A stretch of 24,401 nucleotides of DNA from an uncultured Clostridia bacterium (GCA_947629845.1 CANRFD010000008.1:1-24401); one strand, 5' to 3'. Shown: positions 5,213-14,095, counted from the first letter of the stretch. A program made the numbers and translations. Notes: generated from the letters alone by a model not told the origin.

Positions 5213-8200
5213 TCAAGGGGTTTGTTGCTTGGTGACGGTGAGAGCGAAGCCGGCGCCGCTGCGGGTGACGGTGATGCGATAGGTCGCGCCTGCGGCGGTG
5301 GCCGTAAACGAACCGTCGTCGTTGGGCGTAACTTCGGTGACGTTTACATAGCGGTCGTTTTCCGAAAGGGTGAGAATGTACGCGACCTCGAAGGACGTGC
5401 CGTCGCTCTTGAACAGGAAGCGCACTTTGTACGCGATGCCCTGTTCGGCTTCGCCGTAGCTGTAGCCCTTCTCCTCCACGGCCGAGGTGACGAGCCCGTT
5501 TTCGCCATAGGTGACATCGAACACGTATGCCTCGAAGTCGTAGCTGCCCGCCGTTGTGTTGAGACTCTGGCGGACGAGCGCGGCCCTGTTTTCCGCGAGC
5601 ACGCCCGAATAGATGTTGGTCTCGACGCCCGTTTCGTGCATGGAGACGGACACGAGCTCCTTCTGCTTATAGCCCGAGTACCCGGTGCCCGCCGCCCAGA
5701 ACTGCGCGAAGGTCACCTCCCCTACCTCCTCGATCCCGAGCGTCTTTTCGATCAGGATGGAGTGGAGAAGAAACTTTTGCTCCGCCTCGTTGATGAAGAA
5801 GCGGATGGAGTACACGATGCCGTCCTTAGCCGTCGCCTTGACGAGGCGCAGATAGTCGTAACTGAAGCTGGCGTCCGTTTCGGTGGTCATCTCGGCGATG
5901 CTGCCCGAATAGGCGAGCGCGTTGCCTGCGCTATCCTGAACGTCGGCAAAGTTGACGACGAGGGTGTCGCCCGCGTCGGCGTCGTGCAAGGCGACGGAGT
6001 AGGCGCCCACCCGACGCGTATCCAGCGTAAGGGTGTTTTGGGTGGCGGGAGCGATGTCCTGCGAGTAGGTGACGGTGCCGCCCGTAGGGGTGACGGTGAA
6101 GGTCTTTTCGCCCGCGCCGAACCGAAGCGCGAGCGGGTACTGTTCGCTCAGAGTATCCGCACCGCGGTGATAGGTGAGCGACGTGTTGACCTTGCCGCCC
6201 TGATAGGAGACGACGACGGTGTAGCCGCTTTCCCCGCCGAAGGTGGCCGTAGCGGTGAACGACGCGCCGCTGGGTGTGAAGCGGAGCTCGATGGGCTCTT
6301 CCGCATTGTACTCGCTATCCGTAAAGACGAGCTCGCCGCCTGTGTAGCGGTAGTACGCCGTCTCGTTGTAGTTGTAGGTGTCGCCCTCGGGAAGCGGCGC
6401 CGTGCTTTGGGCATGGGCGCCCTCCACCGCATAGAGGTTGACGGTCTTTTCCGTTACGTTGTAGAAGTACTCCTTGTCGCCGAAGATCATGCGGGTCTCC
6501 GTGAGAATAACGGCGGAGAAATCTTCCGCATAGTAGGAGGCGACGTAGCTGCTGTGGTCGATGAAGGAGAACTCGCCCGCCGCATAGCTGAAGATGGCGT
6601 TGAAGTTCTCCGACTCGAAGGCGCCGAGCCCCGTGCCAAACAGCACATAGGAGCCGAGGATGCGGTCGCCGTAGCGGTTGATGCAGACGGCCTCGCCGTA
6701 GCCGTTGAGCGAGAGCACCGACCACTCGTCGGCGTAGAAGAGGTCGAACGCCCCCTCCTCCGCGAGCTGCTCGTAGACGTAGATCGTCTCGTCGTCCGCA
6801 TAGACGGAGTTGAGACGGAAGGTGAAGTTGCGGTTTGCCGCGGTGAAGCGGTACTGCCCGTCTTCCCCGGGAACGGCGGCGTAGGTGCCCGCGGTCGGGT
6901 TGGTGCTCCCGAACCTGTACGTTGCGTTGCCGCGGCCGTCGAGGGTCAGGACGCGGTTTTCCACCACGCCGTCCCGCGAGGAGAAGGCGTAGGCGCCGTA
7001 GGGCAGTGTGTAGGGAACGAGCACGCCGTTTTCGATATCGAAGAAGAACTCCGTGGAGGTGGCGAGCCCCGAGACGTACACGCGGAAGCAGACCTGCTGC
7101 CCCGACGCGCCGTTTTCGAAGCTGTGGTCGCGGATGCCCTCGCCGACGGTGCCGATGTACATGTTGCCCTCGTACACGGTGCCGCGGGCATCGGTGTAGG
7201 TGGCGAGCTCGCCGGGATAGCCGATGCTCTCGATGCGGCCGCCGCCCCGCACGTTGAAGTTGCCCACGCGGTGCGCGATCTGCGCCTGATAGAGCGGCAG
7301 ACGGATGGGAAGGCCTGTGGTCGTATCCGACACATAGTAGTAGGCGAGGAGGTAGTTGGCCGTTTCGCCGTTCAAAGTGATGGTGTACTCGGGGAAGGGC
7401 TCGGAGGCGTCCGCACCCGCATAGCGGGCGGTGCGGGCATAGGTGCCCTTGGTGATCGTGAGCTCGCCCGTAAGGTCGTTGATCTCGTACTTATAGACGT
7501 CACCGCGGCCGTTCAAGATGAAGTAGCGGTACAGGGAGATGAGCTGGTTGTCGTTCATCTCGTACCAATAGCCGACGTCCTCCGTCGCCTCGACGACGCG
7601 GTTGTTGGCCGAGTCGACGGTGAGAATTGTCGCCTCCATTGCGCCGCTTTCGGCAAAGTAGATGAGACGGCTTTCGCCCTCGCCGAACACCTCGGCGATC
7701 ATGCCCGTGTGGGACGCGCCCGCGGCGTCGGTAAAGGTGTAGGAGCCGTAGCCGTCCGAGCGGAGGTTGGAAAATTCGAGCGAGTCGCTCTTGATCCTGA
7801 AGGAGCCGTCCTCGTAGAGTTTGAAATCGAACTGCGTGAAGCCGTTGAGCTCCGACTGCCCGAGGTCGGAGAGGTGGCTGCCGAGGGTGAAGCGGTACTC
7901 TTCGCCCAAGTCCGCCATGCTCCCCTCCCCGATGACGCGGAACATGCCGCTTTCGAGCATGAAGGCGAGGTAGACCTTTTTGCCCCCCTCCGCCTCGTCG
8001 TCCAAGAAGATCAGGCGCGGGATATAGTCGCCCTCGTCCACGCCGGCGATGGTGAATACGTCATAGATGTCGTCGTCGGAGACGGGGTGGAAACCGCTGT
8101 GCTGACCGCTCGTCACCCAATAGTTGAGCTCGCGGCCGGGGCCGATCTCGAAGGTGTAGAAGTCGACGTAGCCGATGGTGTACCAATAGTCCACGACCTG

Positions 8201-10615
8201 CCCGTTGTACGTCGCCTTGCGCTCGGTGTAGTCGAGGGTGAGCCCCGAAGCGACGGTGACGACTTCGTGCTGTTCGGGAAGGATGATGGTCGCCGTGCCC
8301 GCCTTGGCATCGACGGAGAACTTGAAGGAGTTCTCGTAGGACTGCCCCGTGGACGTTCTGGTCTCCTCGAAGGTGTACACGTTGCCCGATTTTGTGACGG
8401 TGCTGATGAGTTCGATGTAGAGCACATACACGATGTTGCCCTGCGTGGTGACGCCGTACTGCGTCCAGACCTCGGCGCCGCCGTTCTCGAAGATCATGAT
8501 GAAGCCGTCGAAGGTGATGTTGAGCACGAACAGCTCCTTGAAGTCGTACCTGCCGAAGTCGTAGCCGCTGTGCTGGGCGATGTCCTCGGCGGAGATGGTG
8601 CGGTCGAACTCGTAGTCGCCGTAGTCGGTATCGAGACGGAAGTAAATGATGTCGCCGCCTTCTGCGGGCGTGAAGCGCACGAGGTAGTAGTCGTCGATGA
8701 CCTCGCCGTCCTCCTCTTCATAGCTGTAGAGCCAGGTGAACTTTTGGTAGGTGCCGCCCGTCTCCCCGAACTGCGCGTTGCCGTAGCCGTCGAGGGTGAG
8801 CGTGTTTTCGGAGTCCTCGCGCTTGGCGATGTAGCTGCCGCGGAGCTCGTCGTCGAGGTCGGCCGCGCCCTTGATGGTGACGGACGGGGAGAGGTCGGGA
8901 AATTCCTCCGTGTAGGTCACGCCCGACTTCGTCTCCGTCTTGAAGGTGAACTGCTTGAGCGTGACGGAGATATCCCGCGTGTACGCCAGGAAGAGTTCAT
9001 CGGCGGGGCGCCATTCGTAGTAGCCGTAGGCGACGTAGATGGGTTCGCCGAAGAAGTCCTGATACTCGCAATTTTCCGTGCTGTAGTAGTATTGCAGGCC
9101 GCCGAGGCCGTCGAGGGAGAGCACGGCGCCCGCTTCGGCATCGTAGTAGTAGCCCAGCTCGTCCGTATTCTGGCGGCGGAATACCACCTCGCGGCTGCCC
9201 GTGGACTCGAAGAGGTTATAGAGGAAGCCGTCGTAGTCCGCATCGTCGCTCTCGAAGAGGAAGTAGCCCGTGTCGGGATCGATGGAATATTTGCCCGCAT
9301 GGGGGGTGTTCTCCGCGTCGGTGTAGATAACGGCGCCGTCATTCATCGCGAGCGTGGCGGTTGTGCCGTCCATGTCTTTATACGTGCCTTCGACGGTGTC
9401 GCGGAAGTAGAAAAATTCGTCGGCGGAGGCGAGCAGCCTGCCCTCGAGCACCGTAGTTTCCCCCTCCTTGAAGGAGAAGAGCCCCGTCGCCTTAGCGTAG
9501 GTGCCGATCTTCTCCTCCACGCCCTCGCGGACGAGGCGGATGACTTCCGCCTGCGCGTGGTCGGGATAGAGCACGTCCTGCCCGCCGAACACGTCGGTAT
9601 AGCCCTTCTCCCAGACGGCGTAGAACGTGGCGCTTGCGGTGATATCCACCGTTGCGCCCGCCTCGTAGACGGTTGCGCCGTCTGCGCCCGTCGCCCAGCC
9701 CGCAAAGCGGTAGCGGCTGCGGCCGCCCAGCGTGTAACCGCACGCGGGGAGCACGGCCTGCGAGCCGTAGACGACCGTCTGCATGGGCGTCGTGCCCGAG
9801 ACGGTGGCGCCCTGCGGCGTGTTGGGGCTGAAGAGCACATAGTAGCTCTCGAGGGAGAGGTAGGCCTTGAACGTCTCGTCGACGCCGAGGGAATCGGTGG
9901 AGAACTTGCCGTCGGGCGCGGCCTGCAAGGTGTAGTGCTCGGGCACGGTGACGGCAATTTCGCAGGAGAAGGGTTCGCCGAAGAAGGCGGAGCCCGAAAC
10001 CTCTGCGGAGGTATCGGGCGCGTACTGCCCGTCCGCACCCTGACGGTACACTTCGACGGTGTACTTCGCATAGTATTTGGCGGTGAGCGTAAGGCGGCCT
10101 GCGGGCATGACGTCGGTCTCCGCAAGCGGCGCGTCGCCGTTATACCACGCGGCGAAGGTCAGCCCCTCGATGGCCGCGGGCGACGACATGTTCGCCTGCC
10201 CGAGGAAGGCAATAAGATTGACGCCGACGGGGGCGTCGAGCACCTGCGAGCCCTGTACGCCGCCGCTGCCCGTATCCAATGTGAGATAGGCGGTGGCGCC
10301 CGTTGCGGGCACCCACTTGGCGTAGTAGGTGACCTCCCCCTCCGGCATGGCGGTGGGAAGGGTCTGCGCTTCGCCCGTGCAGCCTTCGTCGAGGTACCAC
10401 CCGCCGAACGTATAACCGCCCCGCGCGGGGGTTGCGGGAAGGCGCGAGGTGATGTCCTCCCCCGCCTCCGCCTCGATGGGCGCGATCTCCGTGCCGCCGA
10501 AGGTCTCGAAGCAAAGTTTGCTCTTGCCGCCTCCGCCGCACGCCGAGAGGGCGACGGCCGCAACGAGCGCGAGCACGGAGCAGAGCAGAATGAGCGTCTT
10601 TTTGAAGAATTTCAT
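5213..10615 (-). CDS. Giant repetitive lipoprotein with InlB-type repeats
   Basis: The product has 1800 residues and an N-terminal lipoprotein signal peptide: MKFFKK, a hydrophobic core and the lipobox LSAC, with Cys26 as the lipid site. It should be tethered outside the membrane. Residues about 35-102 are an InlB B-type (Listeria-Bacteroides) repeat ending in GGYTFGGWYLDEG and VTYYAKW. Related units end near 180 (LTLTAKYYAKY) and 335 (RFAGWATGADG, TFYAVWEKGY). Beyond about 365 it is a long series of Tyr- and acid-rich beta modules. The recurrent core is L-x-L-D/N-G-x-G-x-A (near 499, 606, 1033, 1223 and 1301), several copies being followed by G-T/S-Y. No catalytic motif, sorting signal or Cys cluster is seen. 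Start ATG 10615 gives the signal peptide directly; the ribosome binding site (GGGA) is weak. The gene lies downstream of a second large lipoprotein. Function is unknown; binding or adhesion is a guess. Confidence 0.85.
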   Translation of the reverse strand: MKFFKKTLILLCSVLALVAAVALSACGGGGKSKLCFETFGGTEIAPIEAEAGEDITSRLPATPARGGYTFGGWYLDEGCTGEAQTLPTAMPEGEVTYYAKWVPATGATAYLTLDTGSGGVQGSQVLDAPVGVNLIAFLGQANMSSPAAIEGLTFAAWYNGDAPLAETDVMPAGRLTLTAKYYAKYTVEVYRQGADGQYAPDTSAEVSGSAFFGEPFSCEIAVTVPEHYTLQAAPDGKFSTDSLGVDETFKAYLSLESYYVLFSPNTPQGATVSGTTPMQTVVYGSQAVLPACGYTLGGRSRYRFAGWATGADGATVYEAGATVDITASATFYAVWEKGYTDVFGGQDVLYPDHAQAEVIRLVREGVEEKIGTYAKATGLFSFKEGETTVLEGRLLASADEFFYFRDTVEGTYKDMDGTTATLAMNDGAVIYTDAENTPHAGKYSIDPDTGYFLFESDDADYDGFLYNLFESTGSREVVFRRQNTDELGYYYDAEAGAVLSLDGLGGLQYYYSTENCEYQDFFGEPIYVAYGYYEWRPADELFLAYTRDISVTLKQFTFKTETKSGVTYTEEFPDLSPSVTIKGAADLDDELRGSYIAKREDSENTLTLDGYGNAQFGETGGTYQKFTWLYSYEEEDGEVIDDYYLVRFTPAEGGDIIYFRLDTDYGDYEFDRTISAEDIAQHSGYDFGRYDFKELFVLNITFDGFIMIFENGGAEVWTQYGVTTQGNIVYVLYIELISTVTKSGNVYTFEETRTSTGQSYENSFKFSVDAKAGTATIILPEQHEVVTVASGLTLDYTERKATYNGQVVDYWYTIGYVDFYTFEIGPGRELNYWVTSGQHSGFHPVSDDDIYDVFTIAGVDEGDYIPRLIFLDDEAEGGKKVYLAFMLESGMFRVIGEGSMADLGEEYRFTLGSHLSDLGQSELNGFTQFDFKLYEDGSFRIKSDSLEFSNLRSDGYGSYTFTDAAGASHTGMIAEVFGEGESRLIYFAESGAMEATILTVDSANNRVVEATEDVGYWYEMNDNQLISLYRYFILNGRGDVYKYEINDLTGELTITKGTYARTARYAGADASEPFPEYTITLNGETANYLLAYYYVSDTTTGLPIRLPLYQAQIAHRVGNFNVRGGGRIESIGYPGELATYTDARGTVYEGNMYIGTVGEGIRDHSFENGASGQQVCFRVYVSGLATSTEFFFDIENGVLVPYTLPYGAYAFSSRDGVVENRVLTLDGRGNATYRFGSTNPTAGTYAAVPGEDGQYRFTAANRNFTFRLNSVYADDETIYVYEQLAEEGAFDLFYADEWSVLSLNGYGEAVCINRYGDRILGSYVLFGTGLGAFESENFNAIFSYAAGEFSFIDHSSYVASYYAEDFSAVILTETRMIFGDKEYFYNVTEKTVNLYAVEGAHAQSTAPLPEGDTYNYNETAYYRYTGGELVFTDSEYNAEEPIELRFTPSGASFTATATFGGESGYTVVVSYQGGKVNTSLTYHRGADTLSEQYPLALRFGAGEKTFTVTPTGGTVTYSQDIAPATQNTLTLDTRRVGAYSVALHDADAGDTLVVNFADVQDSAGNALAYSGSIAEMTTETDASFSYDYLRLVKATAKDGIVYSIRFFINEAEQKFLLHSILIEKTLGIEEVGEVTFAQFWAAGTGYSGYKQKELVSVSMHETGVETNIYSGVLAENRAALVRQSLNTTAGSYDFEAYVFDVTYGENGLVTSAVEEKGYSYGEAEQGIAYKVRFLFKSDGTSFEVAYILTLSENDRYVNVTEVTPNDDGSFTATAAGATYRITVTRSGAGFALTVTKQQTP

Positions 10616-10701
10616 AGTATCCCGTGATGCGGCGCCCCTTGATTTGGCGATGTTTCAGCCGAAAGCGCCGCGTAAATCATTTCCGTAAAATACCCAAACG
10701 A

Positions 10702-10725
10702 GAGAAGAGGCGTTTTCCCCTTCTC
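10702..10725 (-). other. Stem-loop between the two lipoprotein genes
   Basis: On the minus strand GAGAAGGGG, loop AAAACG, CCTCTTCTC: a 9-bp stem with one G-T pair, 27 bases after the 891-residue gene. The following TCGTTTGGGTATTTT is only moderately T-rich. It may be a weak terminator or an mRNA-stabilising hairpin. No clear promoter lies between it and the 1800-residue gene. Confidence 0.35.
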
Positions 10726-10751
10726 CCTTTTGCGCTATGGTGTGCGAGCGG

Positions 10752-13427
10752 TCATTCCGCCCGATCGGAGGCGTAGGTCTTGCCGACGATCGCCTCCGCT
10801 TCCCCGCCCGTGTGGGCGATGTTTGCGGCCGCTTCGGACGCGGAAGCCGGCGGAGCAAAGGTGAGCGTTTCCTTCGTAGCGTTGGTCATGGTGATGACGC
10901 CCGTGCTCTTCACATATTTGAAATCCCAAAAGATGTTGTTGTAGAGCACGGTGCCGATGTAGCACGCCTCTTCTTCGGCGGAGCTATCTTCCCCGGAGAG
11001 GAAGCGCACGGGCGCCGCCGCCCCTGCACCGACCTTGATGGTCGCCTTGCCGCCTTCGACGGTGAACTGCATGTCGCCCGAAGTCCACGTGCCCGCGGAA
11101 AGGTTGGGCGAGATGTCGGGAAGGGTATCAAATTCCTGTTTGATGAAGTATTTGGCAGTGCCGTCGCCGAAGGTGATCCACAGCACGAGGCCGCCATCCG
11201 CCGCGGAGACCATGATGGTCGCCGTATTGCCGCCATATGTGAAGTGGAAGCCGTAGTTGAGATCGTCGCGCGTGGTATCGTACACCGTGCTGTTGTAGGT
11301 GAACTTGCCTGCCTGGTCGACTTCGACGGTATCGGTGCCGCCGAGCTGTTTCCACGAGCCGCGGTACTCCGCGTCGAGCGGCGAAGCCGCCACAGGGGGG
11401 AACTCGTAGGAAACCGTGCCGTTGTCCATCACGATGATGTCGCCCTGCGCGGCGGTCTCCTTATGCACCGTCCAATAGAGGTTATCATATATAATGTGTA
11501 CGACCTCTTTGCCCTCCTCGCCCGTGACGGCGAAGGGCTGCACTTTTGTGCCGCGGATGTCGGCGCCCGTCGGCGTGATGGTAAGGCGGCCGAAGGTATC
11601 GCCCAGCCAAGCCCCCGTAAAGCTATCGGGGAAGGCTGCGCCCGTGGGCATTTCGCCCGTCGCGGAGAAGAGGTAGCCGCCACCCATTTGGATATAGAGT
11701 ATCCCTTCGGCGAGCAAGCCGAACTCGATGCGACGTATGTCTTTATAATACAGCATTCCGTTGAGCGCACGGTAATAAGGATGCGGTTCGTTCGCGTACT
11801 TGAACTCGTTCGCCGCGATCGTGACGGTGACGGATACGCTCGTGCCGCCCGCATAGAAGGACTGCCATGTGCCCGCGTATTCGGTGAGATCGGGGGAGGC
11901 GACGCCTTCGAACTGATAGGTCTTGTTTTGGGCGTCGGTGAGCTTAAGGAAGAGCTCGCCGCTGTCCTCCGCGTAGCTGTACCACATGTTATTATAAAGG
12001 AAGGTGAAGCCGATGGCGGCGTTGTAGTCGTCGTTATACTCCACGGAGAGAATGCGAACCGCCTGCTCGCCCAACGTGACGGAGCCGTCCGCAGCCACGG
12101 CGAGCGCGCCGAGAGGCGAAGTGACCGACCCCGCGGGGAAGGTCTTGCCCTTCATGTTGTCCGCGTTTGTAAGTTTCAGATTGGCCGGCGCAGTGTCGCT
12201 TACGAACAGCGCGAACTTGCCCGACATATCGGTGACAAAGAGCACCCGTTCGTCCGCCGAGACGGTGACGTCGTACGCGTTTGTATCGCCTTCGGCAAAG
12301 GAGAGCGTGCCGCCGTCTACGTTTGCGGAAGCCGTGACGTCCTCCCCGTTGAATTCGACGCTGTACCGCTCGATGACGAGGGTACGGGCGGAGGCTGCGC
12401 CGTATTCCGTCCATTCGCCCCACATCGCGTTCGGGAACTCCACCTTTTCGGGCGCCTTGGTGAAGGTGTAGACGGTCTCGTCGCCGGCGATGTTGACGGA
12501 GATCTCGCCTGCGTCGAAGTAAATTTCCATCCAAGACGCCATGCCGTCGGCCTTCAGGAGCGCGGTCGCGTGCGTCCCCTCTTCATTCAGCGTAAGAATG
12601 ACGATGGGGTCGCTGTTGAAGAAGAGTTCGCCCGCATTGTCGCCCGAGCCGACGAGCAGGGTTTGGCCGCCCGCAGTGACCCATTCGCCCGCGGCGACGG
12701 TATCGGGTGCGGCGATGAACCCGGGATCGACTGTCTCATCGAAGTCCTCGGGCAGCATAGTATACGTCGCGTCCGCCCCGGTGAGCAGGATGGCGTACCC
12801 GTCGGGCGAGAGGCGGAAGGAATATTCGCCCTCTTCCGACATAGTAAAGGTATAGGAAATGTCGCCGCCGTCGTCGTGCTTTTCCGCCGTGACGGCCGCG
12901 CCGTTGAACTTGATTTCCTTCGCCGCGATCTCGAGCGTTGCAAGGGGCTCGGACGACATCGTGAACTGCCACGTGCCGATGTATTCGGAGGCGAACAGGT
13001 CGGGCGTCTCCACCTCCATGGGATAGCCGCATTCGTCGCACTCGCCGTCCTTATCGGCGTCGGTATGGGCGCCGCGGCTGCCCGGCTTCTCCGTCGTGTC
13101 GTCCTTGCACTGCTGCCAGTGCTGCGTCTCGTCGGACTGCCACTTCCAATCGTGGGTGTGCTCCGGCGTGACCTCCATGGGGCGGCCGCAATCGTCACAC
13201 TTGCCGTTGCTATCGGCGTCGGCATGGGCGCCGCGGCTGCCCTCCTTCTCCGCCGTGTCGTCCTTGCACTGCTGCCAATGCTGCGTCTCGTCGGACTGCC
13301 ACTGCCACTCGTGAGTGTGGCCGCCGCCCGCGGGAGGAGTTTCCTCCCCGCACGCCGCAAGCATCCCCGCGCCGGCAAACACCGCCGATGCGCAGAGGAG
13401 CGCCGCGAACATCTTTTTCCGTTTCAT
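10752..13427 (-). CDS. Large modular lipoprotein with tandem metal-site-like and GTW repeats
   Basis: An 891-residue exported lipoprotein (MKRKK, hydrophobic core, lipobox LAAC, Cys26). Residues 37-141 hold two 53-residue tandem repeats with H-T-H-x-W-x-W, ETQHWQQCKDD and D-x-D-x-x-G-x-C-D-x-C-G. The paired His and Cys suggest metal binding, though the HWQQC part lacks the second Cys often seen in such repeats. From about 148 to the end I count eight beta-rich modules. Their starts are marked by G-T-W-like triplets at 151, 247, 337, 428 (degenerate GKTF), 519, 605, 690 and 779, so the spacing is 85-96. An aromatic Y-N/D-N-x-x-W motif recurs at about 478, 647 and 829. No enzyme signature is visible. 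The start is secure: AAGGAGGT precedes ATG 13427. A promoter lies about 90 bases upstream. It is probably a surface-binding or structural protein, and may be co-transcribed with the 1800-residue gene. Confidence 0.85.
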   Translation of the reverse strand: MKRKKMFAALLCASAVFAGAGMLAACGEETPPAGGGHTHEWQWQSDETQHWQQCKDDTAEKEGSRGAHADADSNGKCDDCGRPMEVTPEHTHDWKWQSDETQHWQQCKDDTTEKPGSRGAHTDADKDGECDECGYPMEVETPDLFASEYIGTWQFTMSSEPLATLEIAAKEIKFNGAAVTAEKHDDGGDISYTFTMSEEGEYSFRLSPDGYAILLTGADATYTMLPEDFDETVDPGFIAAPDTVAAGEWVTAGGQTLLVGSGDNAGELFFNSDPIVILTLNEEGTHATALLKADGMASWMEIYFDAGEISVNIAGDETVYTFTKAPEKVEFPNAMWGEWTEYGAASARTLVIERYSVEFNGEDVTASANVDGGTLSFAEGDTNAYDVTVSADERVLFVTDMSGKFALFVSDTAPANLKLTNADNMKGKTFPAGSVTSPLGALAVAADGSVTLGEQAVRILSVEYNDDYNAAIGFTFLYNNMWYSYAEDSGELFLKLTDAQNKTYQFEGVASPDLTEYAGTWQSFYAGGTSVSVTVTIAANEFKYANEPHPYYRALNGMLYYKDIRRIEFGLLAEGILYIQMGGGYLFSATGEMPTGAAFPDSFTGAWLGDTFGRLTITPTGADIRGTKVQPFAVTGEEGKEVVHIIYDNLYWTVHKETAAQGDIIVMDNGTVSYEFPPVAASPLDAEYRGSWKQLGGTDTVEVDQAGKFTYNSTVYDTTRDDLNYGFHFTYGGNTATIMVSAADGGLVLWITFGDGTAKYFIKQEFDTLPDISPNLSAGTWTSGDMQFTVEGGKATIKVGAGAAAPVRFLSGEDSSAEEEACYIGTVLYNNIFWDFKYVKSTGVITMTNATKETLTFAPPASASEAAANIAHTGGEAEAIVGKTYASDRAE
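13013..13160 (-). repeat. Tandem repeat unit (second protein copy) in the 891-residue lipoprotein gene
   Basis: DNA-level direct repeat of 13172-13319 at a period of 159 bases (53 codons). It is highly similar but not identical, and encodes the second H-T-H-x-W unit. The similarity at DNA level suggests recent duplication or gene conversion. Confidence 0.8.
13172..13319 (-). repeat. Tandem repeat unit (first protein copy) in the 891-residue lipoprotein gene
   Basis: Encodes the first H-T-H-x-W unit. Long identical blocks are shared with 13013-13160, such as the part coding for SDETQHWQQCKDD. Confidence 0.8.
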
Positions 13428-13470
13428 TCTGTTACCTCCTTAGCGGCCGCTTACGCACCGCCGTTACTGC

Positions 13471-13498
13471 ATAAATTCAGGAGCCGTTCCGAATTTAT
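13471..13498. other. Inverted repeat in the 5' leader of the 891-residue lipoprotein gene
   Basis: ATAAATTC (13471-13478) and GAATTTAT (13491-13498) are perfect 8-base arms around a 12-base loop. The site lies in the predicted untranslated leader, about 45 bases before the start codon. It could be a regulator site or an mRNA stem. Confidence 0.4.
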
Positions 13499-13515
13499 TC
13501 AAATTTTATAACTTT

Positions 13516-13545
13516 ATAATATCATTTTTCCCCGCCCGTTGTCAA
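13516..13545 (-). promoter_or_regulatory. Promoter of the 891-residue lipoprotein gene
   Basis: On the minus strand TTGACA (13540-13545), an 18-base spacer and TATTAT (13516-13521). It predicts a leader of about 80 bases. Confidence 0.65.
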
Positions 13546-13647
13546 CGGATTTACGATACGTTTTATAAAATAATTGTGCGCGTGGACAATATTTTATTGC
13601 ATTTTCGCGAAAAAATCATCTTCCTGCGAAAAAATCGGGAAGAACTC

Positions 13648-13676
13648 TTGATTTTTTGCGGGAATTGTCATATAAT
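13648..13676 (+). promoter_or_regulatory. Promoter of the zinc-ribbon membrane protein gene
   Basis: TTGATT (13648-13653), 17 bases, TATAAT (13671-13676), then a leader of about 27 bases to ATG 13710. Two direct copies of GCGAAAAAATC lie just upstream (13607-13617 and 13626-13636), and a near-inverted GATTTTTTGCG overlaps the -35 box. Confidence 0.7.
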
Positions 13677-13709
13677 AACTTCGCTAAATATCTTTGAGCG
13701 AGGAATACC

Positions 13710-14090
13710 ATGTTTTGTAAATACTGCGGTTCACAGATCGAGGACGGGGCGCAATTCTGCCCCAACTGCGGCAGCGCGACGGAGCGGCCGTCGGCGCCGG
13801 GCGGCGGAAACAGCCAGCCGTACTACCAGCAGCCGACCTATCAGCAGCCTACATCGACGAGCAACACCATCGCCCTCGTGGGCTTCATCCTCTCCTTCTT
13901 CGTGACGCTGCCAGGGCTCATCTGCTCCATCATCGGCTACCGCCGCGCGCCCGAATACGGCGGCAACGGGAGAGGGCTCGCCCTTGCGGGCATCATCATC
14001 AGCTCCGTCACCATCGGGCTCGCCATCCTCTTCGTCATCATCTATACGGTCGTGATCGTTCAATACGGGCTCGCCGTAAGCGCAATTTGA
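13710..14090 (+). CDS. Small zinc-ribbon membrane protein, DUF4190-like
   Basis: A 126-residue protein. Residues 1-21 are a zinc ribbon (zinc_ribbon_2 type) with two CxxC knuckles, FCKYCGSQI and FCPNCGS. A flexible Gln/Pro/Tyr linker follows (about 22-52), then two membrane helices at about 53-77 and 88-118. Between them lies the loop GYRRAPEYGGNGRGLALAGI, the typical DUF4190 pattern. Such proteins are common in Bacillota and have no firm function. The start at ATG 13710 is supported by GAGCGAGG eight or so bases upstream and by its own promoter. It is a single-gene unit, closed by a terminator and convergent with rarA. Confidence 0.85.
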   Translation: MFCKYCGSQIEDGAQFCPNCGSATERPSAPGGGNSQPYYQQPTYQQPTSTSNTIALVGFILSFFVTLPGLICSIIGYRRAPEYGGNGRGLALAGIIISSVTIGLAILFVIIYTVVIVQYGLAVSAI

Positions 14091-14095
14091 AACTA

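Noticed and set aside
4916..10627. A 1903-codon open frame on the plus strand opposite the 1800-residue lipoprotein
   Set aside because: It is in exact codon register with the minus-strand gene, so its stops could come only from TTA, CTA or TCA codons in that gene, which G+C-rich codon use avoids. The product has no signal peptide or domain and starts inside the intergenic repeats.
10737..13511. A 924-codon plus-strand frame opposite the 891-residue lipoprotein
   Set aside because: Same codon-register shadow. The minus-strand gene has a signal peptide, lipobox, ribosome binding site and promoter.
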